Assembly: GCA_964059195.1 (NCBI GenBank)
Contig: CAXKWD010000003.1
Span: 199,106,174 to 199,170,173 of the forward strand
From: Ectobius pallidus
Taxonomy: Eukaryota > Arthropoda > Insecta > Blattodea > Ectobiidae
Length of the DNA: 64,000 nt
Direction of reading: 5' to 3'
Shown: positions 54,004 to 64,000 of the stretch, piece after piece
Numbering within the stretch: the stretch's first letter is position 1
How the letters are laid out: every line of letters starts with the position of its first letter
Translations under genes and position numbers: made by a program
Notes under the pieces: model-generated
What the model was told of the DNA's origin: nothing
Database searches by the model: none
The model's input: the letters and a program-made list of their open reading frames with translations, nothing else

Positions 54004-55914
54004 GATATGTATTCTTGGTATCAGTACACAGGACATGAATACTATAAAACTAAACTGAAAAACTGTAAAAAGACTTATCAAGCTGCTCTAAAAAATCTGA
54101 AATCTCAAGAATACCTAAAAAAACTAACGAATTCCAAAAACATGGCAAGAACCGCATGGGGAATAGTAAATAATGTAAGGAATAGGCCTACCAAACAGAA
54201 CATAGAAAATATAGAATTAAATATATCAGGTGAACAAAAACACAGACCCGAAGAAGTTAGTAACATGTTCAATGAATTTTTCTTAAATGTTGCTGAAAAA
54301 ATACAGAAGGATAATATAACCAATCAAACAGGCGACATCAGGGAGGTAGGAAACTCTATTTACTTGTATGATACAACCCATGATGAACTAATAACAATTA
54401 TGAATAAACTCAAAAATAAAACCTCAAGTGGATGGGACGACATAACCTCAACACTACTGAAGATTTGCAAAGAAGAACTAGTAAGACCACTGGTACATCT
54501 CATCAACTCATCAATTCAAAGTGGCATGTTTCCAAACTGCTTAAAAATATCAATAGTCAGACCTATTCATAAGAAGGGTAATAAAACAGATCCTAACAAC
54601 TACAGACCCATAGTATTGACATCTGAAATAGGAAAACTATTCGAGAAAGTAATACTTGCTAGGTTAACAAAATTCTTTGCCATAAATAATGTTATAAACC
54701 CATGCCAGCATGGTTTCCAGCCCGGACTGTCAACAGTGACCGCAGCAACAAACCTGATCCATGAAATCATTAGTAAACTTGACAACAATGAAAAAGTAGC
54801 TGGAATATATCTCGACCTGACAAAAGCATTCGACCATGTAGATCACAGTGTGCTGCTAGATAAGTTAGAAAAATATGGAGTGAGAGGAATCCCAAAGGCG
54901 CTTGTGACAACATATCTGCATGATAGAGCACAATACACAGAAATATACCACAAGGAGGACAAGCAAGTGGCTAAGGTGAAATCCAAACAGGGTACTGTTA
55001 AATATGGGGTTCCACAAGGCACTGTACTTGGACCCTTACTCTTCATAGTTTATATAAATAACTTAAGTGCCCCAAATAAGTGTAAAATAATAACTTATGC
55101 TGATGACAGCACTGCAGTATGCTGGAGTGATACGAACAAGGAACTGCAGGAGGCAGCTGCAGCATCCACAAACTCTCTTCTAAACTATTTCCATTCAAAT
55201 AATTTAACTACTAATGTAAACAAAACAGGAATTATCAAATTCGAACTGGCAAATAGTCTACAGGAAGAAAAATTCCACATAAAAATTAACGACTATGATA
55301 TAGAAGAAAAAAACACTCATCCGTTTCTGGGGATATTGGTTGACAAGCATTTATCATGGAAATTTCATGTAGATGAAGTGTGTAAAAAGATAGGCAAAGC
55401 CATATATGTCATTAGGTACATATCGAATTATCTTGGTACTACAACACAAAAAATGCTTTACTATGGGCTGGTTCACCCTCATATCTTATATGGAATCGAA
55501 GTGTGGGGAGCATGCGCCTACACACATCTAAACAGAATACTTGTACTGCAAAAGAGATGCCTCAGGATCATATATAAGTTAGGAAGGATGGACAGTTGTA
55601 GAGAAGTGTTTAGGAATGAAAAAATTTTAACTGTAATATCCTTATATGTATTCAGGGTAGTTTTACTTGTAAAATCAAAATCAAAAATGACTGTCGCAAT
55701 AGAAGAGATACATCAGTACGGCACAAGATCAAGAAAGAACTTATACACAATAGGGCACAACAAAAAAGCATCGGAAAGGGATCCATATGTAATCGGGGTA
55801 AAATTTTATAACAAACTACCAGACAGGTTAAAACAGTGTACCGGGACAAAATTTTCCAGTAAATTAAAAGAATACCTATGCCAAAAAGCACTCTACAGGA
55901 TAGAAGAACTGTGA
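53989..55914 (+). pseudogene. CR1-like ORF2, second part: reverse transcriptase
   Basis: 641 residues as read; the first few codons belong to the insertion and the real ORF2 reading resumes at DMYSWYQYTG. RT blocks are all present: IHKKGNKTDPNNYRPIVLTS, YLDLTKAFDHVDHS (motif A Asp), KYGVPQGTVLGPLLF, YADD near residue 370, and FLGILVDKHLSWKFH. The C terminus is VKFYNKLPDRLKQ and LYRIEEL. Apart from the insertion no stop interrupts it, so the element was lately active. Confidence 0.9.
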
Positions 55915-56035
55915 AAGGGATAGCCATAGCATGCATCTCTGTTATATATCTAATGTATATCTATTGTATAATTTAGATTGTAAGTTTCTGACATGTCCAA
56001 CATCAAATATGTATTTGATACCTGGATGAAAATAA

Positions 56036-56071
<36 letters not shown>

Positions 56072-56139
56072 TATAGTAAACCACTAGTAGGTCACAGTGG
56101 AATGATAATTCTTTCACACTGGCAGTGTGTAGGCTAAGA

Positions 56140-56262
56140 TGGACACGTGAAGTCAGAATGAATAATTCAATGCCATAGCCGGGATTTGAACCAGGATCTT
56201 CGGCTCTCCGTGCCGATGCTCTAACCAACTGAGCTACCATGGCAACGTGTCTGTACCGGCAC
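56140..56262 (-). mobile_element. tRNA-like SINE (family D), copy 2
   Basis: 56243-56172 on the minus strand folds as a 72-nt cloverleaf: acceptor GCCATGG/CTATGGC (one G-U pair), D stem GCTC/GAGC, anticodon stem TCGGC/GCCGA with loop ACGGAGA, T arm CCTGG/CCCGG with one mismatch. The loop has C instead of the invariant U33. The flanks match the 51-kb copy, so this is a SINE head rather than a working tRNA. Confidence 0.8.
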
Positions 56263-56379
56263 GTTGCTGTTTTCGCCAGATTTTTATTTATGATATACAT
56301 ATAAAAATAATTAATTGTGTATAGCATTTACAAGCCATTTTCTGCTCCTAAAAGTAAAAGAAATAGGAGTAAATACACT

Positions 56380-56720
56380 AGCCCTAGTAGCACACTTCGT
56401 TGGCCCATCGGAAGGATTTGGTTGGCATGGTAGGGATATGTTGGGAAAAGGTTCGTTGTAATTTCCTCCTTTGGGCCAATTCATATTTTGGTTCTCGTTG
56501 CCTACCGCCCTACCGTTGGGGATATGATTGCTGGTCCAACGTTGGAATATGATCGCATTTATCTTCTCACCAGTCTTCGGCAATTTCCGGCAATTTCCGG
56601 CGCGTGTTCGTAGGTCTCGGCAGAGCGCCGTAACGGCCATTCCTCATTCGCCATCTTGATATGTACAGGAGTTAACACTGTTTTGATTCTCATTCATATT
56701 TCATACATAATATTAGGTAA
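56380..56720 (+). promoter_or_regulatory. CpG-containing patch with YY1-like site and splice-donor-like end
   Basis: GC- and CpG-richer than its surroundings. It contains GGCAATTTCCGGCAATTTCCGG, CGCCATCTTG (YY1-type core) at 56649-56658, and ATTAG|GTAAGC at 56715-56716. This could be an orphan promoter with a non-coding first exon on the + strand. The repeated GTTGGCCCA/GGTCCAACG motifs argue that it may instead be a repeat. Tentative. Confidence 0.3.
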
Positions 56721-57237
56721 GCCCTTTGGTTGTTCTCTTAAAATAACGTTATCATTTTTACACAATACTGTATTATGAGTGTTGCATTCATATTATAATT
56801 GAAGGTTCGTTCAACGTTACAGTACTGTAATTTCCTATTGCAAATTTGTTTCAGATGATTTACATAAAGAAACGCAGAAGGAAGTAGAGAAGTAGCATCA
56901 TATAAGCAACGCAATTCCAACTGAATTGAAACGCAGTTCAAGATCAGCAGTTCTACAGTTCAAAATCTACATCAATTGCGGGATTTTCAAGATTTCAAAC
57001 TTGCAAGTATAGCCTACAATAATGTTAAGGTATAAATATTTGATTTATTATTAAAATGTAGATGCCCTCATTATATAGTATAAAAAATCCAGGGAATGTT
57101 GTCAGTAACATTTAAATATGATGTTAATCTTTATATTCTCATATCAGTTTGGCAAGTTAGTACTTTGCGACTCACCCTGCTCCCCTTTCCACTCGCCTGC
57201 CATGTCACCTAATATTTCACAAATAAATAAAAATACC

Positions 57238-57341
57238 GGTATAAGTGCACTATACGTGTATAAACGAATAAAATCCGAACCAATTTTTTTATTGTTTTTT
57301 AAAACCACTCAAATTGTTCAGGAATTTACGCTGAATTTTTT
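57238..57341. repeat. Left outer inverted repeat of the satellite domain
   Basis: This ~104-bp segment (GGTATAAGTGCACTATACGTG...) is the reverse complement of 63474-63578, about 95% identical by eye. A weaker match (TTGCGACTCACCC) lies further out at 57165-57177 versus 63680-63692. The pair encloses 6.1 kb of repeats. Confidence 0.9.
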
Positions 57342-57345
57342 GAGA

Positions 57346-58140
57346 CGAATTTTTTGAGACGTCACACAGCTCTGTATTTGCTACGAAGGCTTAAAAAAAC
57401 AGTAATTAAAGTCGTGATTTTCCCCATTTAAAATCATAGTATTCCCTTCCACGGCTATTTGATGATTAAACCAACATCTGACTTTGGAGCAGTACCAACA
57501 TGACAGCTAGTAACACACTGCAGTTACACAATTTAGAATGAAAGCTTTCGTTTTGTGTAATTTACGGTCTGAAAAACAATAGGAACTTCCTCAATTATAA
57601 GTTACATTAAGCTAAGAGCGGTGGGGTTACACAAATACGAACGGAAGCTTAATTTTATGTAATACATGGAGAAAAACCTTGTTGTAGTATTGTATGTAAT
57701 AACTCACATTTCCTTCGTGTTTTAATGAAGTAGAATAAGGAAACTTTTCAAATATTAATTCGTGATCAATTAACATTAAACTGTCCCCTGCCTTGGGTTA
57801 GTTGGTAGCACGCTTGCCTTCCACTCCGGCGGCCCGGGTTCGATCCAGCAGTGAAAAACCTCTTTTCCGGGTTCGTGACTGGGTGCTTGTGTTGTCCTCA
57901 GGTTTAAATGTGAGGTAGGGGACTGGCTCACCCTGGAAATAAATTCCCCGAAAATATCCCCTTAAAGGATCTCCAGGAGACGTTTGCGCAATCCGGAAGG
58001 GCTACTACTACCACTATTAAACTAAGAGAAATTAGAATTGAAGCTTGATTTCATATAATAGTAGAAAAAGCATTGTTTAATTGCTGTTTTGCTTCATGTT
58101 TGATGAAGAGCTAACAGAGAAACATTTTTAATATTACTCA
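57346..58140. repeat. Diverged ~220-bp repeat units carrying a SINE
   Basis: ACATTAAGCTAAGAG and GAAGCTTAATTT (57605-57660) recur as ATTAAACTAAGAG and GAAGCTTGATTT (58016-58055), with further similarity beyond. A SINE sits within the second unit. Confidence 0.6.
57783..58015 (+). mobile_element. tRNA-derived SINE (family E) with 8-bp duplication
   Basis: ATTAAACT occurs at 57775-57782 and 58016-58023. The head has TTAGTTGGTAGCACG (A box) and GGGTTCGATCC (B box, near 57838), with a 170-bp body after it. Confidence 0.82.
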
Positions 58141-58144
58141 ATTT

Positions 58145-58200
58145 CTTTCTTCACATTGTTGTTATTATTATTACTATTATTATTATTATTGTTGTTGTTT
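58145..58200. repeat. TTG/TTA microsatellite
   Basis: Imperfect (TTG)n(TTA)n run; the Asn-rich frame on the other strand is an artefact. Confidence 0.9.
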
Positions 58201-58261
58201 TCTAAAATACTTGTCTTCAACATTGTCCTTTGATAAAAAAAATAATAATAATCGTAATTTG

Positions 58262-59640
58262 GTATGAAATATTCTTCCATCCATTCATTTATCCATCCAT
58301 CCATCAAACCATTTATCCATCCGTTCATCCATTAATCCATCCGTACATTCATTTATCCATTCAACCATAAATAAATATTTAAATCCATCCATCCAGTTAC
58401 TAGTTAATAAATTATTTAATTCATTCAACCAGCCATCCACACAGTAATTAATTAATTCATACATCCTTTCATTAATTAACTTATCCATCCATTAATTATT
58501 TCCTTCAATCACCCATCAGTCCACTCGTCCATCCATTATTAAATCATTCATTCATCCATAAATATATCCAACAATCCATCTATCTATTCATCCATTCAAT
58601 AAATAATTAATTACTTCATCCAGCTATTCATCCATCTAACCCACCATCCATCCATAGAATGATGGATGGATGAATCTATGGGTGTATTGTTGAATTAATT
58701 AATGAAACGGATGAGGGGATGGATAAATGAATGCATTAATTAATTAATCAATCAATTAATTAATGGGTGGATACATTTATCATTAGACTAATTAATTAGT
58801 TAATGGATAGATGAATGTTTGGATCGATGGGTGGATGAATTTGACATGAATTATTTATATAATAAATTAATTAATGGATGGATGAATGTTTGGTTATATG
58901 GATGGTTGGCTAGATTGATGGATGAATGGCTGGTTGGATAGTTCATTCATTCATCCATCCATCAAATCCGTCTATTAATTAAATTTTGCATTAATCTATT
59001 CATCTATCCATTGATTAGTTCATTGATTAACCAATCCATCCATTAATTGAACAATTAATTCATCCAACCCATCTATCCACTCATGCATCCATCAATAAAT
59101 TCATTCATTGATCCAACCAACCATTAATCATTCCATTCATTCATTAATTTATTTATTAATTAGCCCAACTACCCATTCATCCATCCATTATTAATTCATT
59201 CATTCATCCATAAGTATATCCAACCATCTATTCATCCATTCATCCGAATTTAATTATTTATTTCAACCACCTAACCCACCATTCATCAAATTCTTTATGG
59301 ATATATAAAAAAATGGATGGACGGTTGAATTAATTAACTAATTGGATGAATGGATGGATAAATGTATGCATTAATTGATTCATCAATGGATGGGTGGATG
59401 AATTAATTAATTATGTATCTAATTAATTAATTAACGGATAGATGAAGGGTGGATCGCTTGTGAAAGAATTAGCTAAGTAATGGATCGATGAATGTTTTCT
59501 GTAATTAGTGGACAGATCAATTAATAATTAATGGATGGTTGGTTGGTTAGATAACTGGATTGACTGATGGACGAATGGATGGTAGGATGAATGAAAAATG
59601 AATGGATGGATTGATACATGGATGAATGAATTAATGGGTG
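58262..59640. repeat. ATCC/GGAT tetranucleotide blocks in alternating orientation
   Basis: Degenerate CCATCCAT/ATTAATTA sequence forms four blocks: about 58262-58650 (ATCC strand), 58655-58930 (GGAT strand), 58940-59285 (ATCC) and 59290-59640 (GGAT). Neighbouring blocks are mutually complementary, for example TCCATCCATAGAATGATGGATGGA at the first junction (58648-58671). It could form large hairpins. Met/Asp/Trp-rich minus frames here are artefacts. Confidence 0.9.
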
Positions 59641-59899
59641 GGCGGATAATAGTTTTCATTAACTTCATAATTATAATTGTTATAAATAAATATTAAACGT
59701 ATAAATAATATAACAGTAAAAATCTGGTTGGACATGTAATACAGGCATGTTTTCTATATTAGTCGATCGTCCTGAACGCGAATTTGACAGTAAAAATATT
59801 CCGATTAAAATTAATGTTAAGGATTTTTCTGAGTAAGAATATTAACAATATAAGAAATATAAATTATATGGCAATAAAAATTTTATTGTACATGATATA

Positions 59900-60927
59900 C
59901 ATGTTTTTGCATATATTTCACCACTTCAGAACGCATATATGACAATAATAATAATATGTTCCTTCCGAACTTCGAGAAAATTCCGATTTTCCATTAATAT
60001 CACACATTTTTCGCAGAAAAAGTAGGAATGTTTCAAACAAAAATTAATTACATGGAGGAAAATTTTTTTCCCACTTGATTTACATGTGATATCTATAACT
60101 CGACCCTTCTGAACACGAATATAACAATAATAATAACCAGTTCCTTCCGCCCTTCGAGAAAAAACCGATTTTCCATTACCGTCACATAGTTTACACAAGA
60201 AAACTAGGAATGTTTCGAACAAAAATTAATTACATGGAGGCAAAATTTTTTCCCCATATGAGTTATATGTTTTATCAATGAATCGACCCTTCTAAACACG
60301 AATATAACAATAATAACCAGTTCCATCCGCACATCGAGAAAATTCCGATTTTCCATTACCGTCACACAGTTTACGCAAGGAAAGTAAGAATGTTTCAAAC
60401 AAAAATTAATTACATGGAGGCAAAATTTTTTTCCCACTTGATTTACATGTGTTATCTATAATTCGACCCTCCAGAACACGAATATAACAATAATAATAAC
60501 CAGTTCCTTCCGCCCTTTGAGAAAAAAACCGATTTTCCATTACCGTCACACAGTTTACACAAGAAAAGTAGGACCGTTTCAAAACAAAAATTCATTACAT
60601 GGAGGGGAAATTTTTTTCCGACCTAAATTACGTGTGTTATCTATAATTCGACCCTTCTGAACACGAATATAACAATAATAATAACCAGTTCCTTCCGCAC
60701 TTTGAGAAAATAAAGATTTTCCATTAGTGTCACACGGTTTACGCAGAAGAAGTAGGACCATTTCAAAACAAAAATTCATTACATGGAGGAAATTTTTTTT
60801 TCAGTCATGGGTTATATGTGTTATCTATAAATCGACTCTTCTGAACACGAATATAACAATAATAATAACCAGTTCCTACCGCACTCCGAGAAAATTCCCA
60901 TTTTCCATTAGTGTGACAGAGTTTACG
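59900..60927 (-). repeat. 183-bp satellite, left array (about 6 units, minus orientation)
   Basis: The marker GAACACGAATATAACAATAATA recurs at about 59931, 60109, 60290, 60473, 60657 and 60840: spacing 178-184 bp. In the opposite strand each unit reads GGTTATTATTATTGTTATAT. Units differ at about 10-20% of positions. Repeated short ORFs (GTGYYYCYIRV...) come from the unit and show no domain. Confidence 0.95.
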
Positions 60928-60965
60928 CGTAAACTCTGTCACACTAATGGAAAATGGGAATTTTC
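60890..60965. repeat. Perfect 76-bp palindrome without spacer at the array centre
   Basis: Centred between 60927 and 60928 in GTTTACGCGTAAAC. Exact for 38 bp on each side, and about 97% for another 100 bp. Confidence 0.97.
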
Positions 60966-62460
60966 ACGGAGTGCGGCAGGAACTGGTTATTATTATTGTT
61001 ATATTCGTGTTCAGAAGGGTCGAATTATAGATAACACATGTAACTTAGGTCGGAAAATAATTTTCCCTCCATGTAATGAATTTTTATTTAAATCGTCCAT
61101 ACTCTTTCTGCGTTAACTATGTGACACTAATGGAAAATCGGTATTTTCTCGAAGTGCGGATGGAACTGGTTATTATTATTGTTATATTCGTGTTCAGAAG
61201 GGTCGATTTATAGATAACACATATAACCCATGACTGAAAAAAAAATTTCCTCCATGTAATGAATTTTTGTTTTGAAATGGTCCTACTTCTTCTGCGTAAA
61301 CCGTGTGACACTAATGGAAAATCTTTATTTTCTCAAAGTGCGGAAGGAACTGGTTATTATTATTGTTATATTCGTGTACAGAAGGGTCGATTTATAGATA
61401 ACACATATAACCCATGACGGAAAAAAAAATTTCCACCATGTAATGAATTTTTGTTTTGAAATGGTCCTACTTCTTCTGCGTAAACCGTGTGACACTAATG
61501 GAAAATCTTTATTTTCTCAAAGTGCGGAAGGAACTGGTTATTATTATTGTTATATTCGTGTTCTGGAGGGTCGAGTTATAGATATCACATGTAAATCAAG
61601 TGGGAAAAAAATTTTCCCTCAATGTAATTAATTTTTGTTTCAAACATTCATACGTTTCTTGCGTAAACTGGGTGACGGTATTGGAAAATCGGTATTTTCT
61701 CAAAGGGCGGAAGGAAGTGGTTATTATTATTGTTATATTCGTGTTCAGAAGGGTCGAGTTATAGATATCACATGTAAATCAAGTGGGAAAAAAATTTTCC
61801 CTCAATGTAATTAATTTTTGTTTCAAACATTCATACGTTTCTTGCGTAAACTGGGTGTCGGTATTGGAAAATCGGTATTTTCTCAAAGGGCGGATGGAAC
61901 TGGTTATTATTATTGTTATATTCGTGTTCAGAAGGGTCGAATTATAGATAACACATGTAATTTAGGTCGGAAAAAAATTTCCCCTCCATGTAATGAATTT
62001 TTGTTTTGAAACGGTCCTACTTTTCTTGTGTAAACTGTGTGATGGTAATGGAAAATCGGTTTTTTCTCAAAGGGCGGAAGGAACTGGTTATTATTATTGT
62101 TATATTCGTGTTCTGGAGGGTCGAGTTATAGATATCACATGTAAATCAAGTGGGGAAAAAATTTTCCCTCAATGTAATTAATTTTTGTTTCAAACATTCA
62201 TACGTTTCTTGCGTAAACTGGGTGACGGTATTGGAAAATCGGTATTTTCTCAAAGGGCGGAAGGAAGTGGTTATTATTGTTGTTATATTCGTGTTCAGAA
62301 GGGTCGAGTTATTAGTATCACATGTATCATAGGTCAGAAAAAAGTTTCCTCCATGTAAGTTAAAACATTTTTGTTGGAATCGTCCGTACTCTAACTGCGA
62401 AAAATGTGTGACATTAATGGAAAATGGAATTTTCCCCTTAAAGGTCTTAAAATAGTTGGC
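60928..62460 (+). repeat. 183-186-bp satellite, right array (about 8 units, plus orientation)
   Basis: GGTTATTATTATTGTTATAT recurs at about 60985, 61168, 61352, 61536, 61720, 61904, 62087 and 62270. The array faces the left one head to head. Left unit 60657-60840 is almost identical to right unit 61185-61370, and left 60470-60657 to right 61930-62120, so the halves share unit types but the right half has extra units. Confidence 0.95.
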
Positions 62461-62479
62461 CTTTAATGTATACGATGTT

Positions 62480-63320
62480 AAATTGCAGCCTACATACTTA
62501 TATGTCCGCAGAAATTATTCATGCCGTTGATATTAATGCAGGAGGTGGAGAAAAGACATTCAAGTGTGATATCTGTCAGAGATCATTCACCGGATTTATT
62601 CCTTTCCTTTTGATTTGCCATTACGCTCGTACGAGCGTCACGGTATTCAGCTCTAGTTAATTTTAATATTCATATAAGTAAGGTAAATGTAATACAACAT
62701 TAATTTGGTATGTGTACAAAAAAGAAAGTACGTAGGCCTAGCTATAAAAATGTTGAAAATACAAGTCTCACTCATATTGAAGAGTGCACGTTTTTAATAT
62801 CCTGTATGTAACGAAGGGAATCCTACAGGAAACGTGACATGTACTAATAAATCCACTAAATACAACTCAACAGAACAAGTGTCCGAGTTTTATTTGGAGA
62901 GTTCTACTACAGTTTAATGAAACAGGCCCCTGGAGAGAAGACATTCAAGTGTGGTATGTGTTAGAAATCATTCACCGGATTTATTGCTTTCCTTTTGATT
63001 TGTCATTACGCTCGTATGAGTGTCACAGCATTCAGCTCTATTTACTTTTAATATACACGTATGTAAGGTAAATGTAATACAACATTAATAGGGTATGTGT
63101 ACAAAAAAAAGTACGTAGGTATAAAAATGTTGAAAATACAAGTTTCACTCATACTTAAGACATCACATTTTTAATATCCTGTATGTAACGAAGGGAATCC
63201 TACAGGAAACGTGACATGTACTAATAAATCCACTAAATACAACTCAACAATTACAAGTAAATACAATACAAAAATTACATGTACTAGTAAATCCACTAAA
63301 TACAACTCAAAGGAACAAGT
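62480..63320 (+). repeat. ~385-bp tandem duplication with a C2H2 zinc-finger scrap
   Basis: 62550-62930 and 62935-63320 are similar. Both start GAGAARACATTCAAGTGTG. Copy 1 encodes GGGEKTFKCDICQRSFTGF, half a C2H2 finger (linker GEKTFKCDIC) that then loses its His residues. Copy 2 has a stop in place of the second Cys. AATCCACTAAATACAACTCAA appears a third time at 63289. Non-functional. Confidence 0.8.
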
Positions 63321-63473
63321 GTCAGAGATTTATTTGGAGGGTTGGTATTTGTCGTATCAACTGGGCCGTTACAGAAAGCATCATGGCTGACAAAAAACAT
63401 TTTATTGTAAAAATCTTGCAGTAATTACTCTTTATTTTCATCTAAGAAGCAATTATAATGCCATGTGACATGT

Positions 63474-63578
63474 GAAAAAATTCAGCGTAAATTCCTGAAC
63501 AATTTGAGTGGTTTAAAAAAATTTAAAAAAAATTGGTTCGGATTTTATTCGTTTATACACGTATAGTGCACTTATACC
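63474..63578. repeat. Right outer inverted repeat of the satellite domain
   Basis: Reverse complement of 57238-57341 (see there). It is followed by a G13 run near 63663-63675 and the weaker outer match at 63680-63692. Confidence 0.9.
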
Positions 63579-64000
63579 AAAATACCCTTGCACCTCCACA
63601 TAATACTTCATAATTATAAAAACGACCCTTGCAACAAAATAGGCTATTTTGGATTGAGAGTAGGGGGGGGGGGGGACTCGGGTGAGTCGCAATGTATCAT
63701 TTTCCCGTGACCAGTTATGCCATCATTATTAAGCTCTATCCACAATGTGCAGTTGGCCGCTTGAAAGCTGCCCACAATAAGAAGTTAACATTGAGGTTAG
63801 GGAAACATTTAATAGTACAAATAATGGGAAGGAATCGATTTATAGTGCATAATATGTAGGCTATAATAAATACATCTTGCTTTTCATAGTAACCTAATCT
63901 ATTTCTTTGCACTAGTAAATAATTTTCAATCTCGTAATATGTAACTTGCAGTTGGTAGTCGATGATGAATTTCTCGACTGCCGAATACCAACTGCTGACT
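63579..64000. other. Right edge; short nested hairpin at 63948-63995
   Basis: GCAGTTGGTA (63948-63957) pairs with TACCAACTGC (63986-63995), and inside it GTCGA (63958-63962) with TCGAC (63974-63978). No gene or element was recognised in the rest. Confidence 0.6.

Larger units (their letters stand above)
51890..56070 (+). mobile_element. CR1-like non-LTR retrotransposon, nearly complete
   Basis: Two-ORF element: ORF1 with PHD finger, coiled coil and SGNH esterase, ORF2 with apurinic-type endonuclease and reverse transcriptase. Its 3' UTR ends in ATAAATTATTATTATT..., an (ATT)n tail at 56031-56070. The 5' end is joined to the tail of another element, so the 5' UTR is missing. ORF2 is broken by a short insertion (53885-54003). 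PHD plus esterase in ORF1 is typical of the CR1 clade. Confidence 0.88.

Noticed and set aside
56172..56243. tRNA gene
   Set aside because: The cloverleaf is better, but position 33 is C, the T stem has a mismatch, and the flanks are repetitive. Left as a SINE.
58134..58488. Trp/Met/Asn-rich ORFs
   Set aside because: Translations of ATCC/GGAT and TTA microsatellites.
60890..60965. Central palindrome as a sequencing fold-back artefact
   Set aside because: Not fully excluded, but the two arms differ in unit number and order, which a simple fold-back would not produce.
59926..62332. Repeated ORFs of 60-129 codons on both strands
   Set aside because: They are the same satellite unit read again and again (GTGYYYCYIRV); no start context, domain or exon structure.

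Overview
This is a transposon-dense piece of an animal nuclear genome, most likely an insect with a large genome. A cockroach-like or other polyneopteran source is my guess; nothing here proves it. Reasons: one intron-rich gene whose product matches insect cytochrome b5-related protein, degenerate CCTAA repeats like the usual insect telomere motif, tRNA-derived SINEs of several families, and relics of mariner, pogo, hAT, MULE, Helitron, Penelope, R2-like, CR1/Jockey-like and other non-LTR elements. There are no bacterial-style operons.

Host gene: I see one convincing host gene, on the + strand: five coding exons between 14253 and 31593 (439 codons plus stop), all introns GT-AG. It encodes an N-terminal cytochrome b5 haem domain fused to a membrane fatty-acid-desaturase-type domain (Cyt-b5-r). 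Its four introns (about 5.7, 5.8, 3.4 and 1.2 kb) are largely built of inserted elements.

Layout: 1-14 kb: tandem repeats, foldback mariner, SINEs, Penelope pieces, a hAT MITE and two abutting non-autonomous Helitrons. 14-31.6 kb: the Cyt-b5-r gene, with a nested stack in intron 1 (Helitron, then SINE and hAT inside it, then a foldback element inside the hAT). 32-47 kb: transposase relics, a hAT MITE with perfect target duplication, an R2-like relic, a perfect 69-bp-arm palindrome, more Helitrons, a Jockey-like reverse transcriptase ORF, zinc-finger and MULE/SWIM relics. 47.8-50.5 kb: a structurally intact hAT transposon with a 700-residue transposase and a perfect 8-bp target duplication. 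51.3-56.1 kb: a nearly complete CR1-like retrotransposon (PHD/esterase ORF1; endonuclease-RT ORF2 broken by a 119-bp insertion), flanked by two copies of a tRNA-like SINE. 57.1-63.7 kb: a large symmetric satellite domain bracketed by inverted repeats, containing alternating ATCC/GGAT blocks and a 183-186-bp satellite in two head-to-head arrays that meet at a spacer-free perfect palindrome.

The most unusual things are the head-to-head satellite domain, the intact hAT element, the repeated foldback form of the mariner copies, the HelA-HelB Helitron composites, several hammerhead-ribozyme-like motifs near Penelope-type sequence, and the small hairpin-bearing insertion in the CR1 element. Homology statements come from remembered family signatures, not from a database search.
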